From: Pseudonocardiales bacterium | GTDB lineage: Bacteria; Actinomycetota; Actinomycetes; Mycobacteriales; Pseudonocardiaceae | DNA: 49,417 nt | Direction of reading: 5' to 3' | NCBI GenBank assembly: GCA_019244165.1 | Contig: JAFATA010000008.1 | Location: 1 to 49,417, forward strand | Shown here: one piece after another, positions 1-7,831 of the stretch | How the letters are laid out: every line of letters begins with the position of its first letter | Position numbering within the stretch: position 1 is the first letter of the stretch | Notes under the pieces: model-generated | What the model was told of the DNA's origin: nothing | What the model saw: the letters and a program-made list of their open reading frames with translations, nothing else | Database searches by the model: none | Program-made: the position numbers and the translations under genes

Positions 1-2
1 CT

Positions 3-1139
3 GCGGCCGAGCGGGTGGCCCGGCAGCGGGCCGCCACCGTGGCAGCGGCCCGCCAGCGCGGCGCCGCGGTGGCCGCGGAGGTGGTGCGGGCCGGGGAGCT
101 GGCGGTGGGCCGCATTGAGACGTCGCTGCAGCGCGCCATGGCCGAGCGGGACGCGGTGGTCGGCGAGCGGGCACAACGGGAACAGGACCTGGCCGCGCTT
201 CGGGCTCGGGTGCGCCAGCTCGCGGGGGAGCTGGACAAGCTCACCGACACGGTGCATCAGGACGAGCTGCTACGCGCCGCGCAACGGCTGCGCATCGAGC
301 AGCTGGAGACCAAGATTTCCGACGACTTCGGCATCGGCCTCGAGGACCTCATCGCGGAGTACGGGCCCGCCGTGCCGGTGCCGCCGGCAGCCAGCGAACT
401 GGCCGAATACGAGGCGGCGACCCGTCGCGGCGAGCAGCTGCCCGCCCCGCAACCCGTGCCCTACGACCGGAGCGCGCAGACCCGCCGGGCCCAGCGTGCC
501 GAACGTGACCTGGCCCTGCTCGGCAAGGTCAACCCACTGGCGCTGGAGGAGTTTGCTGCTCTTGAAGAGCGCTACAAGTTCCTGTCCGTCCAGCTGGAAG
601 ACCTCAAGGCCACCCGCCGCGACCTGCTCACCGTGATCACCGAGGTCGACGAGAGGATCCTCGAGGTCTTCACTGCGGCCTTCGGCGATGTGGCGCGCGA
701 GTTCGAAACCGTCTTCGCCGCGCTGTTCCCCGGCGGGGAGGGAAGGTTGCTGCTCACCGAGCCCGACAACATGCTCACCACGGGCATCGAGGTCGAGGCC
801 CGCCCGCCGGGCAAGAAGGTCAAACGCCTGTCGCTGCTGTCTGGTGGGGAGCGCTCGCTCACCGCGGTGGCCATGCTGGTCGCGATCTTCCGGGCCCGGC
901 CCTCGCCGTTTTACGTGCTTGACGAGGTGGAAGCGGCGCTGGACGAGACCAACCTGCACCGCCTGCTCGCACTGTTCGAGTTGCTGCGGGACCGCTCCCA
1001 GCTGATTGTGATCACACATCAGAAGGCGACCATGGAGGTTGCCGACGCGCTGTACGGGGTAAGCATGCAGGGCGACGGCATTAGCGCGGTGATCTCGCAA
1101 CGGCTGCGCGGCAGCACCGACTCCGCCGGCGCGGCCTGA
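3..1139 (+). CDS. smc: Chromosome segregation ATPase SMC, C-terminal part (5' end outside window)
   Basis: The window opens inside this gene; the frame is open from base 3, so the start lies upstream. What remains is the end of the long coiled coil, rich in Ala, Arg and Glu with an [14 protein letters not shown] heptad pattern, followed by the C-terminal ABC half-head. The ABC signature [13 protein letters not shown] begins near base 826 and the Walker B/D-loop stretch [15 protein letters not shown] near base 911, with the H-loop region VITHQK near base 1009. In the family these residues pair with the N-terminal Walker A half to form the ATP-gated head that, with ScpA and ScpB, organises and segregates the chromosome. 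The next genes, including ftsY, follow on the same strand, as in other actinobacteria. The identification is secure; only the missing 5' part is unknown. Confidence 0.96.
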   Translation, partial: AAERVARQRAATVAAARQRGAAVAAEVVRAGELAVGRIETSLQRAMAERDAVVGERAQREQDLAALRARVRQLAGELDKLTDTVHQDELLRAAQRLRIEQLETKISDDFGIGLEDLIAEYGPAVPVPPAASELAEYEAATRRGEQLPAPQPVPYDRSAQTRRAQRAERDLALLGKVNPLALEEFAALEERYKFLSVQLEDLKATRRDLLTVITEVDERILEVFTAAFGDVAREFETVFAALFPGGEGRLLLTEPDNMLTTGIEVEARPPGKKVKRLSLLSGGERSLTAVAMLVAIFRARPSPFYVLDEVEAALDETNLHRLLALFELLRDRSQLIVITHQKATMEVADALYGVSMQGDGISAVISQRLRGSTDSAGAA

Positions 1140-1173
1140 CGTATCAAGCTGAGCTCAACGAGGGGACTGCGCT

Positions 1174-2517
1174 GTGCCGTACCCGTCGTCACTGCCCCAT
1201 CCACTGCCACTGACCATGTTGGACGAAGCGCTCTTGCTCCTGCAGGAGACGCGTGCGCCATGGAACGTGCAGTTCGAGTTAGGCACTGACCATCAGCTGG
1301 ACGAGGCCGGGCTCCGGCAGGCGGTGCTGGCCTGTTGCCGGCGTCACCCGCTGGCCCGCGCTCGGCTGGCACCCTCACCGCGGGGCGAGACCTCCTACCA
1401 GTGGGATTTCGCCGATGAGGTGGACCGGGACCCACTCCGGGTGGTGGACTGTCCGGACAGTGCCGCGCTGGAGGGGCTACGGACCGAGCTGTACACCCCA
1501 CCCATCGCCTTGGACACCACCCCGGGGTTTCGCATTGCCCTGGCCCGGCGGCCTGGTGGGGATCTCGTGCTCCTGTCGGCCAGTCACATCGTCGCCGACG
1601 GAGTCGGTGCCCTGCGCCTGATGCAGACCATCGTCCAGGAGTACCGGGGTGAGCCGGACCCGCCAGACCCCGTACCGCTGAGCACGGCCCGCAACCTCGG
1701 TGCCGTCTTGGCCCCCAAGACCCGGAGCGAGAAGTGGGCGCGGCAGCTCGAAGGGCTGCGGCGAGCTCGAGAGGCGCTTGATCCGCCGAGTCGGATCGCG
1801 ATCGTCGGCGGTACCAACCGCAGCGGTTTCGGGTTCGTCTTTCGCACCCTCAAGATCGGCGAGACCACAACGCCGGGGCTCATCCAGCGGGCTGCTGGGA
1901 CAACGATTAACGATGTCTTGGTCGCCGCGTTACACCTCACCGTGCAGTCCTGGAATGCCCTGCACAACCTGCCTACTGATCGGATCGGGATCCAGATACC
2001 GATCAATATTCGCCCCGCTCGCTGGTTGTGGGACGTCGTCAGCAACTTCACGTCGATGTTCAGCGTTTCTACCGCGCCCGACGACCGCGGGGACCTGGCG
2101 AGGGCGACTGCCGTGGTGGCCAAACAAACCGATACGGTCCGACGCCACGACCGTTCCGCTGGCTTGTATGACCTTCTTGCCAGCGCCGGGAAGGCACCGC
2201 TGGCGGTCAAACGCGCGGTGCCACGGCTACTCAACCTGGTCGGCGATCGGTTCGTCGACACCGCGATGCTGTCGAACCTGGGTCGCATCCCCGATCCACC
2301 CACTTTCGCCACTTCTGGGCCACCGGAGCTGTGGTTTTCCCCGCCGTGCGACCCTACCTGCAGCGTCTGCCTCGGCGTGGCCACCAGCGGAGCGCAACTG
2401 GCGTTGGTGGTCCGTTACCGCTACGAACAATTCGACGCCGATGCCGCAGAGGGGTTCACCGATCTCCTGATCACCACGATGGGAAGTGCTCGCCCAGGAG
2501 CGCCGGAAACCCGCTGA
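1174..2517 (+). CDS. Condensation-superfamily acyltransferase (PapA / wax-ester-synthase-like)
   Basis: A 447-residue protein starting at GTG 1174, with a GAGGGG ribosome site about ten bases upstream. It carries the active-site HxxxDG motif of the condensation superfamily as HIVADG (His138, Asp142), preceded by an HPLARARL stretch typical of the N-terminal lobe. A second signature, TINDVLVAAL, matches the NDVVLA-type motif of WS/DGAT and PapA-like acyltransferases, followed by IPINIRPARW and SNLGRIPDP. Members of this fold transfer an acyl group from CoA or a carrier protein to an alcohol or amine. No carrier protein, adenylation domain or ketosynthase gene is next to it, so it looks like a stand-alone acyltransferase rather than part of an assembly line. 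Substrate cannot be read from the sequence. It sits alone between smc and ftsY and ends just before a strong hairpin. Confidence 0.75.
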   Translation: MPYPSSLPHPLPLTMLDEALLLLQETRAPWNVQFELGTDHQLDEAGLRQAVLACCRRHPLARARLAPSPRGETSYQWDFADEVDRDPLRVVDCPDSAALEGLRTELYTPPIALDTTPGFRIALARRPGGDLVLLSASHIVADGVGALRLMQTIVQEYRGEPDPPDPVPLSTARNLGAVLAPKTRSEKWARQLEGLRRAREALDPPSRIAIVGGTNRSGFGFVFRTLKIGETTTPGLIQRAAGTTINDVLVAALHLTVQSWNALHNLPTDRIGIQIPINIRPARWLWDVVSNFTSMFSVSTAPDDRGDLARATAVVAKQTDTVRRHDRSAGLYDLLASAGKAPLAVKRAVPRLLNLVGDRFVDTAMLSNLGRIPDPPTFATSGPPELWFSPPCDPTCSVCLGVATSGAQLALVVRYRYEQFDADAAEGFTDLLITTMGSARPGAPETR

Positions 2518-2554
2518 GCAACCCCCTCGCTGGCCGCGGAGGTGGTGGGCGTCC

Positions 2555-2611
2555 GTGAACTCGACAGGACCGACGTTCACGGTCCGCCAACGTCGGTCCT
2601 GTCGAGTTCAC
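2555..2611. terminator. Perfect 23-bp inverted repeat (probable terminator hairpin)
   Basis: Bases 2555-2577 are the exact reverse complement of 2589-2611, with an 11-base loop. The arms read GTGAACTCGACAGGACCGAC... and its complement. It lies between the stop of the acyltransferase gene and the start of ftsY and has no T-run after it, which is common for actinobacterial terminators. The left arm plus loop start also shows GTGAAC-n14-GTTCAC, so a dispersed-repeat or protein-binding role is possible. Confidence 0.7.
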
Positions 2612-2689
2612 AGCTCTGCGCCGGGCCCGCGCACGGGGGTCGCGCGCGCTGCTGCTGCTGCTCGCGCGAGTGGATGCCAGGATGGTCTG

Positions 2690-4231
2690 GTGTCGAGCGT
2701 GATCTGGATTTCTATCGCCGTCGCGGTGGTGCTGGTGGTCGCGCTGGTCGTGGGCCTGTTGCTAGCTCGCCGCCGGCGGATCAGCATCGCCGAGAAGCCC
2801 GACCAGCAGGTGGAGGCCCCCCCGGAGCCTCGCCGTTATCAGGCCAGTGGCCCCATCAGCTTCTCCTCCGGCGGGGGTGGTCCACCGGCGCCGCCGAAGC
2901 CGCCCGCCCAGGCACCGCCGAAGCCACCTGTTCAGCTTCCGCCGAAGCCGCCTGTTCAGCTTCCGCCCCAGACCCCGGCTCCGCCGAGTGTCCCGGCCCC
3001 GCCCCAGGCTTCTGCCCCGGCGCCGCCGAAGCCGCCCGCTCAGGCACCGCCGACGCCGCCTGTTCAGCTTCCGCCGAAGCCGCCCGCTCAGGCGCCGGTT
3101 GCGCCGGCCCCGCCCAAGCCCACATTGCCCGAGCCCGCTCCGAAGGAAAGCGTGGCCCCGCCGGCTAGTGCCGCTCCTGCGGCTCCGAGCAAGCCACGAC
3201 CTGTCGAACCGGCCCCGACCGTGCCGGCGCCACCCATGCCGGCGCCCCCTGAGGTGGCTCCCCCTGAGCCGGCGCCAGCTCTGGTGGAGCCGATCGAGGC
3301 CCCAGCCGGTCGGCTGGTGCGGCTGCGCGGCCGGCTGTCCCGGTCCCGCTCAGCGCTGGGGCAGAGCCTGCTGGGCCTGCTCGGTGCGGGTGACCTCGAC
3401 GAGGACTCGTGGACTGACGTGGAGGACACCCTGCTGCTCGCAGACCTCGGTGCGGCCACTACCGCCGAGGTCGTGGAGCGGCTGCGTGCCGAGCTCGCCC
3501 AGCGCGGCGTGCGGACCGCCGAACAGGCCCGTGCGGCGCTTCGCGACGTGCTGATCGAGGCGTTACGACCGGAGTTGGACCGAGCCGTGCGAGCGTTGCC
3601 GCATAGTGGCGCCGACGGGGGGAGCGTCCCCGGTGTGGTGCTGATCGCCGGGGTGAACGGCACTGGTAAGACGACCACCACCGGCAAGCTGGCCCGGGTG
3701 CTGGTTGCCGACGGTCGGCGGGTACTGCTCGGTGCGGCCGACACGTTCCGGGCTGCTGCCGTCGACCAGCTGGTGACCTGGGGTGAGCGCGCTGGTGCGG
3801 AGGTCGTGCGAGGTGCCGAGGGCGCCGACCCGGCCAGCGTGGCGTTCGACGCGGTCAAGCGGGGCAGCGCTGAGGGGGTGGATACGGTGCTGATCGACAC
3901 CGCCGGTCGGCTGCACACCAAGGCCGGCCTGATGGACCAGTTGGGCAAGGTCAAGCGGGTGGTCTCCAAGCAGACCGAGGTGGATGAGGTGCTGCTGGTC
4001 CTGGACGCCACCACGGGGCAGAACGGGATGGTCCAGGCCAAGGTGTTCCGCGAGGTCGTCGATGTTACCGGGATCGTGCTGACCAAGCTGGACGGTACCG
4101 CCAAGGGCGGCATCGTTTTCCACGTGCAGCGCGAGCTCGGGGTACCGGTCAAGCTGGTGGGCCTCGGTGAGGGCGTCGACGATCTTGCGCCATTCGAACC
4201 CACTGCCTTTGTGGATGCGTTGTTGGGATAA
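2690..4231 (+). CDS. ftsY: Signal recognition particle receptor FtsY
   Basis: A 513-residue SRP-family GTPase that docks the ribosome-SRP complex at the membrane for co-translational insertion, pairing with Ffh encoded at 13.4 kb. I chose GTG 2690 because it gives an N-terminal hydrophobic segment (SVIWISIAVAVVLVVALVVG, residues 3-22) followed by RRRR, the usual actinobacterial membrane anchor; the open frame extends upstream only through the hairpin. Residues about 65-205 are a Pro/Ala-rich linker with PPKPP repeats. The NG domain follows: G1 GVNGTGKTTTTGKLA near residue 321, DTFRAAAVDQL, G3 DTAGRLHTK near 403 and G4 TKLDGTAKGG near 465. The last codons (LGEGVDDLAPFEPTAFVDALLG, split here only by eye) are partly duplicated at 7669-7734. 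Confidence 0.96.
   Translation: MSSVIWISIAVAVVLVVALVVGLLLARRRRISIAEKPDQQVEAPPEPRRYQASGPISFSSGGGGPPAPPKPPAQAPPKPPVQLPPKPPVQLPPQTPAPPSVPAPPQASAPAPPKPPAQAPPTPPVQLPPKPPAQAPVAPAPPKPTLPEPAPKESVAPPASAAPAAPSKPRPVEPAPTVPAPPMPAPPEVAPPEPAPALVEPIEAPAGRLVRLRGRLSRSRSALGQSLLGLLGAGDLDEDSWTDVEDTLLLADLGAATTAEVVERLRAELAQRGVRTAEQARAALRDVLIEALRPELDRAVRALPHSGADGGSVPGVVLIAGVNGTGKTTTTGKLARVLVADGRRVLLGAADTFRAAAVDQLVTWGERAGAEVVRGAEGADPASVAFDAVKRGSAEGVDTVLIDTAGRLHTKAGLMDQLGKVKRVVSKQTEVDEVLLVLDATTGQNGMVQAKVFREVVDVTGIVLTKLDGTAKGGIVFHVQRELGVPVKLVGLGEGVDDLAPFEPTAFVDALLG
2888..3096 (+). repeat. Imperfect 24-bp repeats coding PPKPP-type octapeptides in ftsY
   Basis: About six degenerate 24-bp units encode PPKPPAQA, PPKPPVQL and variants within the FtsY linker. 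Two adjacent units (around 2915-2962) are nearly identical in DNA. This is a low-complexity spacer between membrane anchor and GTPase domains, likely variable in copy number between strains. Confidence 0.75.
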
Positions 4232-4305
4232 GTGGCATGAGGGCACCGTAACCAGAACGTAATAGCAACACCACGACAGTTAACGTGATTGAAACATGCG
4301 GCGCC
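4162..4305 (+). repeat. Direct repeat copy 1: 3' end of ftsY plus downstream operator
   Basis: This segment is repeated imperfectly at 7669-7841. The coding part (4162-4227, last 22 codons of ftsY) differs from the second copy at 5 of 66 positions by eye; the non-coding part through GAAACATGCGGCGCC (end 4305) is also conserved. The copies bracket the CHAT gene and its partner. Confidence 0.85.
4248..4295 (+). promoter_or_regulatory. GlnR-like operator upstream of the CHAT gene (copy 1)
   Basis: Two half-site pairs are visible: GTAAC-n6-GTAAT (4248-4263) and TTAAC-n6-GAAAC (4280-4295). The second fits the published actinobacterial GlnR pattern gTnAc-n6-GaAAc; the first fits less well. The same 48-base arrangement stands before amtB, a classic GlnR target. 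Binding is inferred, not shown. Confidence 0.55.
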
Positions 4306-4440
4306 GATGAGTGAGTTGGTGTCTTCCGCGTCATCGCCTATCGGCGACAGCAAGTAGCGTGTTGTGGGTAGAGTGTAGTTCCTCAGCTTTCGCCGATGAC
4401 TCGTGTGAGGGCGCAGGGTGACCTGCTTGGAGGGGCGAGC

Positions 4441-6900
4441 ATGACTACGCTCGACTTCGAGCTGGAGATCAGTTCGGGTAGCGGCCACGCCTACCCGGTG
4501 GCTGCGCGGGCGCCTAGCGGGGAGGCCACCGCCGTCATGCGCCTCCCCGTGACGTCCGTCGAACTCGACCAGTACCTCGACATGGTCCGGGGCAAAGTGT
4601 TGGCATCCTCGACAGTGTCGCGCGGCGCTCCCACTGTCGACGAGCGGCCGGTGCGGGAGCTGGGTCAGCGCTTGTTCGACGCGCTCGTCGCCGACAACGT
4701 ACGGACTCTGTATGTAAACAGCAGACAGCGCGCTCGGGAGAACGACTGTGTGCTGCGGTTGGTGCTGCGGGTGCGTCCGCCGGAGCTCGCCCGGTTGCCG
4801 TGGGAGTTCTTGTTCGATCCCGACCAGCAGGACTACCTGGGTTTGAGCATGCCGCTGGTGCGCTACCCCGAGGTGCTAGCACCTCGCCGGCCGCTGCGGG
4901 TCGCCTTGCCGCTGCGGATCCTGGGCATGGTGGCCCGCCCGGGTGATCAGCACGCATTGGATGTCGGTGAGGAGCAACGGCGGTTGCGCACTGCGCTGGC
5001 GGATCTCACGCGCGAGGGCTCAGTAGAGCTGTCCTGGGTGTCCGGGCAGACCTACAATGACCTGCAAGACGAGCTGGACCAGGGTCCCTGGCACATCTTC
5101 CATTTCGTGGGCCACGGCGGCTACAACCGGGACACCGAGGAGGGCGCTCTGGCGTTGGCCGACGATGCGGGCGGCACCCGCTGGGTCGGAGCCGACGATC
5201 TCAGCCGGCTTCTCGCCGAGCACCACACGCTGCGGCTCGTGGTGCTCAATGCCTGCGACACCGCGCGGGGTAGCGCCTTGGACGCGTTCTCCAGCACCGC
5301 CGCAGCGCTGATCCGCCGGGAGATCCCGGCTGTGTTGGCCATGCAGTTCGAGATTACCGACTTGGCTGCGATCAGGTTCGCCCAGACTTTTTACCAGAAT
5401 GTGGCCAAACGACGGCCAGTGGACGACAGCGTCATGCGCGCCCGCCGCGCGCTGCGGCTGGACAATAACGACACCCTGGAGTGGGGCACGCCGGTGCTGT
5501 ACCTGCGTGCCCTCGAAGGGCGCGTCTTCGACAGCGCCGGCCCTCCGCCGCCGCAGCCCAGCCCGCCCCAGGACCCGGTTGGCGCGCGGGAGGTGGAGGC
5601 CCTCTACGACCAGGCGCTGGCCGCGTTCTGGACCGAGCGCTGGGATCAGGCTGTCATGCTGCTGCAACAAGTCCTCGTCCACTTCCCCCAGCACCGTCCG
5701 CACGTCGCCGTCAAGCTGGAGCAGGCTCGCCACCAGCAGCAGTTGGCCACCCGCTACGCCCAGGCGTGCGCGGCCGCGGAAGCCTTGGACTGGGACGAGG
5801 CCGTCACGATGTTCACGAGCATCCTCGAGACCGATCCCGCCTACCGGGACGTTGGTCAACGGTTGGCGAACGCCCGGCGTCGGCAGCAGATCGCCGGTTG
5901 GCAAGCCGAGGCTCGTCGGCTGCACCGGGCCAAGCAGTGGGCGGCGGTGGTCAAGATCGGTGAGCGGCTGTGCCTGGAGGACCCCGCCGCCGCGGACCCC
6001 GACGGGCTGATGAGTTCGGCGCGGGTCCAGCTCGCCTCCACCGAACGCGCGGCACGGATCACCGCGCAGTACCGCAGCGGGCTGCGCCTGCTCGACGGCG
6101 GCGAGTGGCAGCAAGCGATCGACGTGCTGGAGCGGCTGGACCCCAGCTATCTGGACACCGCTGCGTTGCTGGCCCGGGCCCGCCGGGAACTTCCCGACCC
6201 GACACCAGCACCGCCGTACTCGCCTGCCATCGCTCATCACCCCAAAGCGGTGCAGATCCTGCGGCACCGCAAGGCGGTCACTGCGGTGGCGTTCAGTCCG
6301 GATGGCCACCGGCTGGCCACCGTCGGTGCCGATAACAATGCGCGCGTCTGGGATGCCGCGAGCGGTCAGGAACGCCTGAGCGTGATGCACAAGGGCGTAC
6401 GCACCAACGCGCGAGGACGGCCCGCGAACGTGCGCGGGCGGGCGGTGGTGTTCTGCCCGGATGGGCGGTGGTTGGCCACGGCCAGCGACGACCATGCTGC
6501 CCGGATTTGGGATGTCGGTAGTGGGCGGTTACTTGCCGCGTTTGCTCACGACAATGTGGTGGTAGGGGTGGTGTTCAGCCCGGATGGGCGGTGGTTGGCC
6601 ACGGCCAGCGACGATCACACTGCTGGGGTTTGGGACGTCAGTAGTGGGCGGCGTATTGCCACGCTGGGTCATGACAAGCCGGTGCAGGCGGTGGCGTTTA
6701 GCCCGGATGGGCGGTGGTTGGCCACGGCCAGCGACGATCACACTGCTGGGGTTTGGGACGTCAGTAGTGGGCGGCGACTTGCCACGCTGGGTCATGACAA
6801 GCCGGTGCAGGCGGTGGCGTTCAGTGCGGATGGGCAGCGGTTAGCCACGGTCAGCGGCGGGAAGGCGGCGCTGATCTGGGCGCTGAGCGACGATGAGTAA
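4441..6900 (+). CDS. CHAT (caspase-like) protease with TPR-like linker and WD40 repeats
   Basis: An 819-residue multidomain protein. The start at ATG 4441 has a strong GGAGGGG site five bases upstream; the open frame runs 15 codons further but without such a site. Residues 1-150 are the usual N-terminal part of CHAT proteins (LARLPWEFLFDP). The CHAT protease fold follows with the catalytic dyad visible as HFVGHGG (His225) and LNACDTARG (Cys272). Residues about 380-600 are helical with repeated W/ALxW-type segments, resembling TPR repeats. From residue 609 there are five WD40 units (VAFSPDGRWLATASDD...VWD), two nearly identical in DNA. CHAT-WD40 proteins belong to the regulated protease class found in bacterial conflict and programmed-death systems. 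The stop overlaps the next gene by 8 bases. Targets and trigger are unknown. Confidence 0.85.
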   Translation: MTTLDFELEISSGSGHAYPVAARAPSGEATAVMRLPVTSVELDQYLDMVRGKVLASSTVSRGAPTVDERPVRELGQRLFDALVADNVRTLYVNSRQRARENDCVLRLVLRVRPPELARLPWEFLFDPDQQDYLGLSMPLVRYPEVLAPRRPLRVALPLRILGMVARPGDQHALDVGEEQRRLRTALADLTREGSVELSWVSGQTYNDLQDELDQGPWHIFHFVGHGGYNRDTEEGALALADDAGGTRWVGADDLSRLLAEHHTLRLVVLNACDTARGSALDAFSSTAAALIRREIPAVLAMQFEITDLAAIRFAQTFYQNVAKRRPVDDSVMRARRALRLDNNDTLEWGTPVLYLRALEGRVFDSAGPPPPQPSPPQDPVGAREVEALYDQALAAFWTERWDQAVMLLQQVLVHFPQHRPHVAVKLEQARHQQQLATRYAQACAAAEALDWDEAVTMFTSILETDPAYRDVGQRLANARRRQQIAGWQAEARRLHRAKQWAAVVKIGERLCLEDPAAADPDGLMSSARVQLASTERAARITAQYRSGLRLLDGGEWQQAIDVLERLDPSYLDTAALLARARRELPDPTPAPPYSPAIAHHPKAVQILRHRKAVTAVAFSPDGHRLATVGADNNARVWDAASGQERLSVMHKGVRTNARGRPANVRGRAVVFCPDGRWLATASDDHAARIWDVGSGRLLAAFAHDNVVVGVVFSPDGRWLATASDDHTAGVWDVSSGRRIATLGHDKPVQAVAFSPDGRWLATASDDHTAGVWDVSSGRRLATLGHDKPVQAVAFSADGQRLATVSGGKAALIWALSDDE
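6579..6824 (+). repeat. Two nearly identical 123-bp WD40-coding tandem repeats
   Basis: Units 6579-6701 and 6702-6824 encode 41-residue WD40 blades and differ at only a few bases, mainly GTATT versus GACTT in the IATL/LATL segment. Such DNA-level identity points to a recent duplication within the gene. A more diverged unit precedes them and another follows. Confidence 0.9.
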
Positions 6901-7393
6901 CCGGAACCTGCTCGCGGCGGAAGTCCTCGTTACCGCTGAGGTCCCAGCTTGGGAGGAACGGGCGATCGTTGACGCCTTCCGCGATCTCGACGTCGCCGCG
7001 CGCACCCGAATGGTCCCCATCCGCCGCGGAGCAGAACAACTGCAGTGGCTGGTGCTCGCCACGCTGCCGCTGCAGGCTCTGCTCAGCGGGCTTGGTTCCG
7101 CTGCGGCGCAGGACGTTACCCAAAGTCTCAAACGCCTGGTCGGCCGGGTGCTGGGCGCCAAACGCGCGACGGCGAGAGTCGCGCAGGTGCTGGTGCTGCA
7201 GGATGTCGCGACCCGGCTTCAGGTGGTGCTGGAGGCTGATCTGCCCGCGGAGGCGTACCAGGAGCTGATCACCCTTGACCTCTCGGCATTCGGCCAGGGG
7301 CCGGTGCACTACGACCGTCACCGTGGCGAGTGGCGGTCGGAGCTGGACGAGTGGCAGCAGCAATGCCGGGCGGAGGGTGCCCCACCGGCGTAG
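6893..7393 (+). CDS. Small partner of the CHAT protein (possibly EACC1-like)
   Basis: A 166-residue protein whose ATG lies inside the last codons of the CHAT gene (8-base overlap), so the two are almost certainly made together by coupled translation. It starts with an alpha/beta-like segment (AAEVLVTAEVPAWEER), then a hydrophobic stretch WLVLATLPLQALLSGLG near residues 52-68, an Arg/Lys-rich helix, and a beta-rich second half (VLVLQDVATRLQVVLEADL). The overall pattern reminds me of the effector-associated constant component (EACC1) proteins described beside caspase and trypsin effectors in actinobacterial conflict systems, but I cannot confirm family membership from sequence alone. It could act as a regulator, adaptor or membrane recruiter of the protease. 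No signal peptide is visible. Confidence 0.6.
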   Translation: MSNRNLLAAEVLVTAEVPAWEERAIVDAFRDLDVAARTRMVPIRRGAEQLQWLVLATLPLQALLSGLGSAAAQDVTQSLKRLVGRVLGAKRATARVAQVLVLQDVATRLQVVLEADLPAEAYQELITLDLSAFGQGPVHYDRHRGEWRSELDEWQQQCRAEGAPPA

Positions 7394-7668
7394 CCACCGC
7401 GCGGGGAACGCCCCTTGGAGGGGCTACACCGGCAGACCAGCGCGGTAGGGTATCCTCCGCAACTCCCGGCCCACCGCATCCCGCCGGGACCGGGACAGCA
7501 ACTCGCCGAGCACCTCATGGACGAACGGGTTGCCACCAGCCTGGCTTCACCCCACGGCGACGTCACCTACCACCCCAGCCACCACCTCGGCGGTCCGAGG
7601 TGCAGCCTCACTGGATGCCAGTGCACCGACCTGAGCGAACAACGTCGATCATTCGAACGCCCAATGTG
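7394..7668. other. Intergenic stretch after the CHAT pair, likely relic sequence
   Basis: No convincing gene is seen. An open frame at 7415-7753 (+) runs into the ftsY remnant and has no family resemblance upstream of it. On the minus strand roughly 7450-7547 encodes GGNPFVHEVLGELLSRS, which resembles the TGGNPFxxxEL motif of STAND/AAA regulators, but stops close by; at best it is a scrap of an older gene. Confidence 0.4.
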
Positions 7669-7734
7669 CCTGGGTGAGGGCGTCGACGACCTTGCGCCAT
7701 TCGAGCCCGCCGCCTTTGTGGATGCGTTGTTGGG
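7669..7734 (+). pseudogene. Remnant of ftsY 3' end (direct repeat copy 2)
   Basis: Twenty-two codons, GEGVDDLAPFEPAAFVDALL and neighbours, match the C-terminus of FtsY with one amino-acid change (Thr to Ala). It lacks the rest of the gene and reads on into non-homologous codons before a stop at 7753. With the downstream operator copy (repeat to 7841) it marks the right boundary of the CHAT island. The ancestral order was most likely ftsY directly followed by amtB. Confidence 0.85.
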
Positions 7735-7783
7735 TAACTTTCGGTGCAGGTAAGCGGCGGCATGAGGGGGCGTGAGGGCGCCC

Positions 7784-7831
7784 GTAACAAGGAGGTAATA
7801 GCAAGACCACGACAGTTAACGTGGTTGAAAC
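7784..7831 (+). promoter_or_regulatory. GlnR-like operator of amtB-glnB-glnD (copy 2)
   Basis: GTAAC-n6-GTAAT (7784-7799) and TTAAC-n6-GAAAC (7816-7831), spaced exactly as in the copy at 4248-4295. It stands about 90 bases before the amtB start. GlnR control of amtB-glnK-glnD is established in streptomycetes and mycobacteria; here it is inferred from the motif and the location. Confidence 0.65.

Noticed and set aside
2486..2689. N-terminal extension of ftsY
   Set aside because: The frame is open but runs through the perfect hairpin, and the FtsY membrane anchor begins directly after GTG 2690.
2888..3096. Possible CRISPR array
   Set aside because: The repeats have no unique spacers, are in frame and encode the FtsY linker. 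No cas genes are present.
7415..7753. 112-codon open frame ending in the FtsY-like tail
   Set aside because: The only recognisable part is the duplicated end of ftsY, the upstream part has no family pattern or ribosome site, and the repeat explains it.
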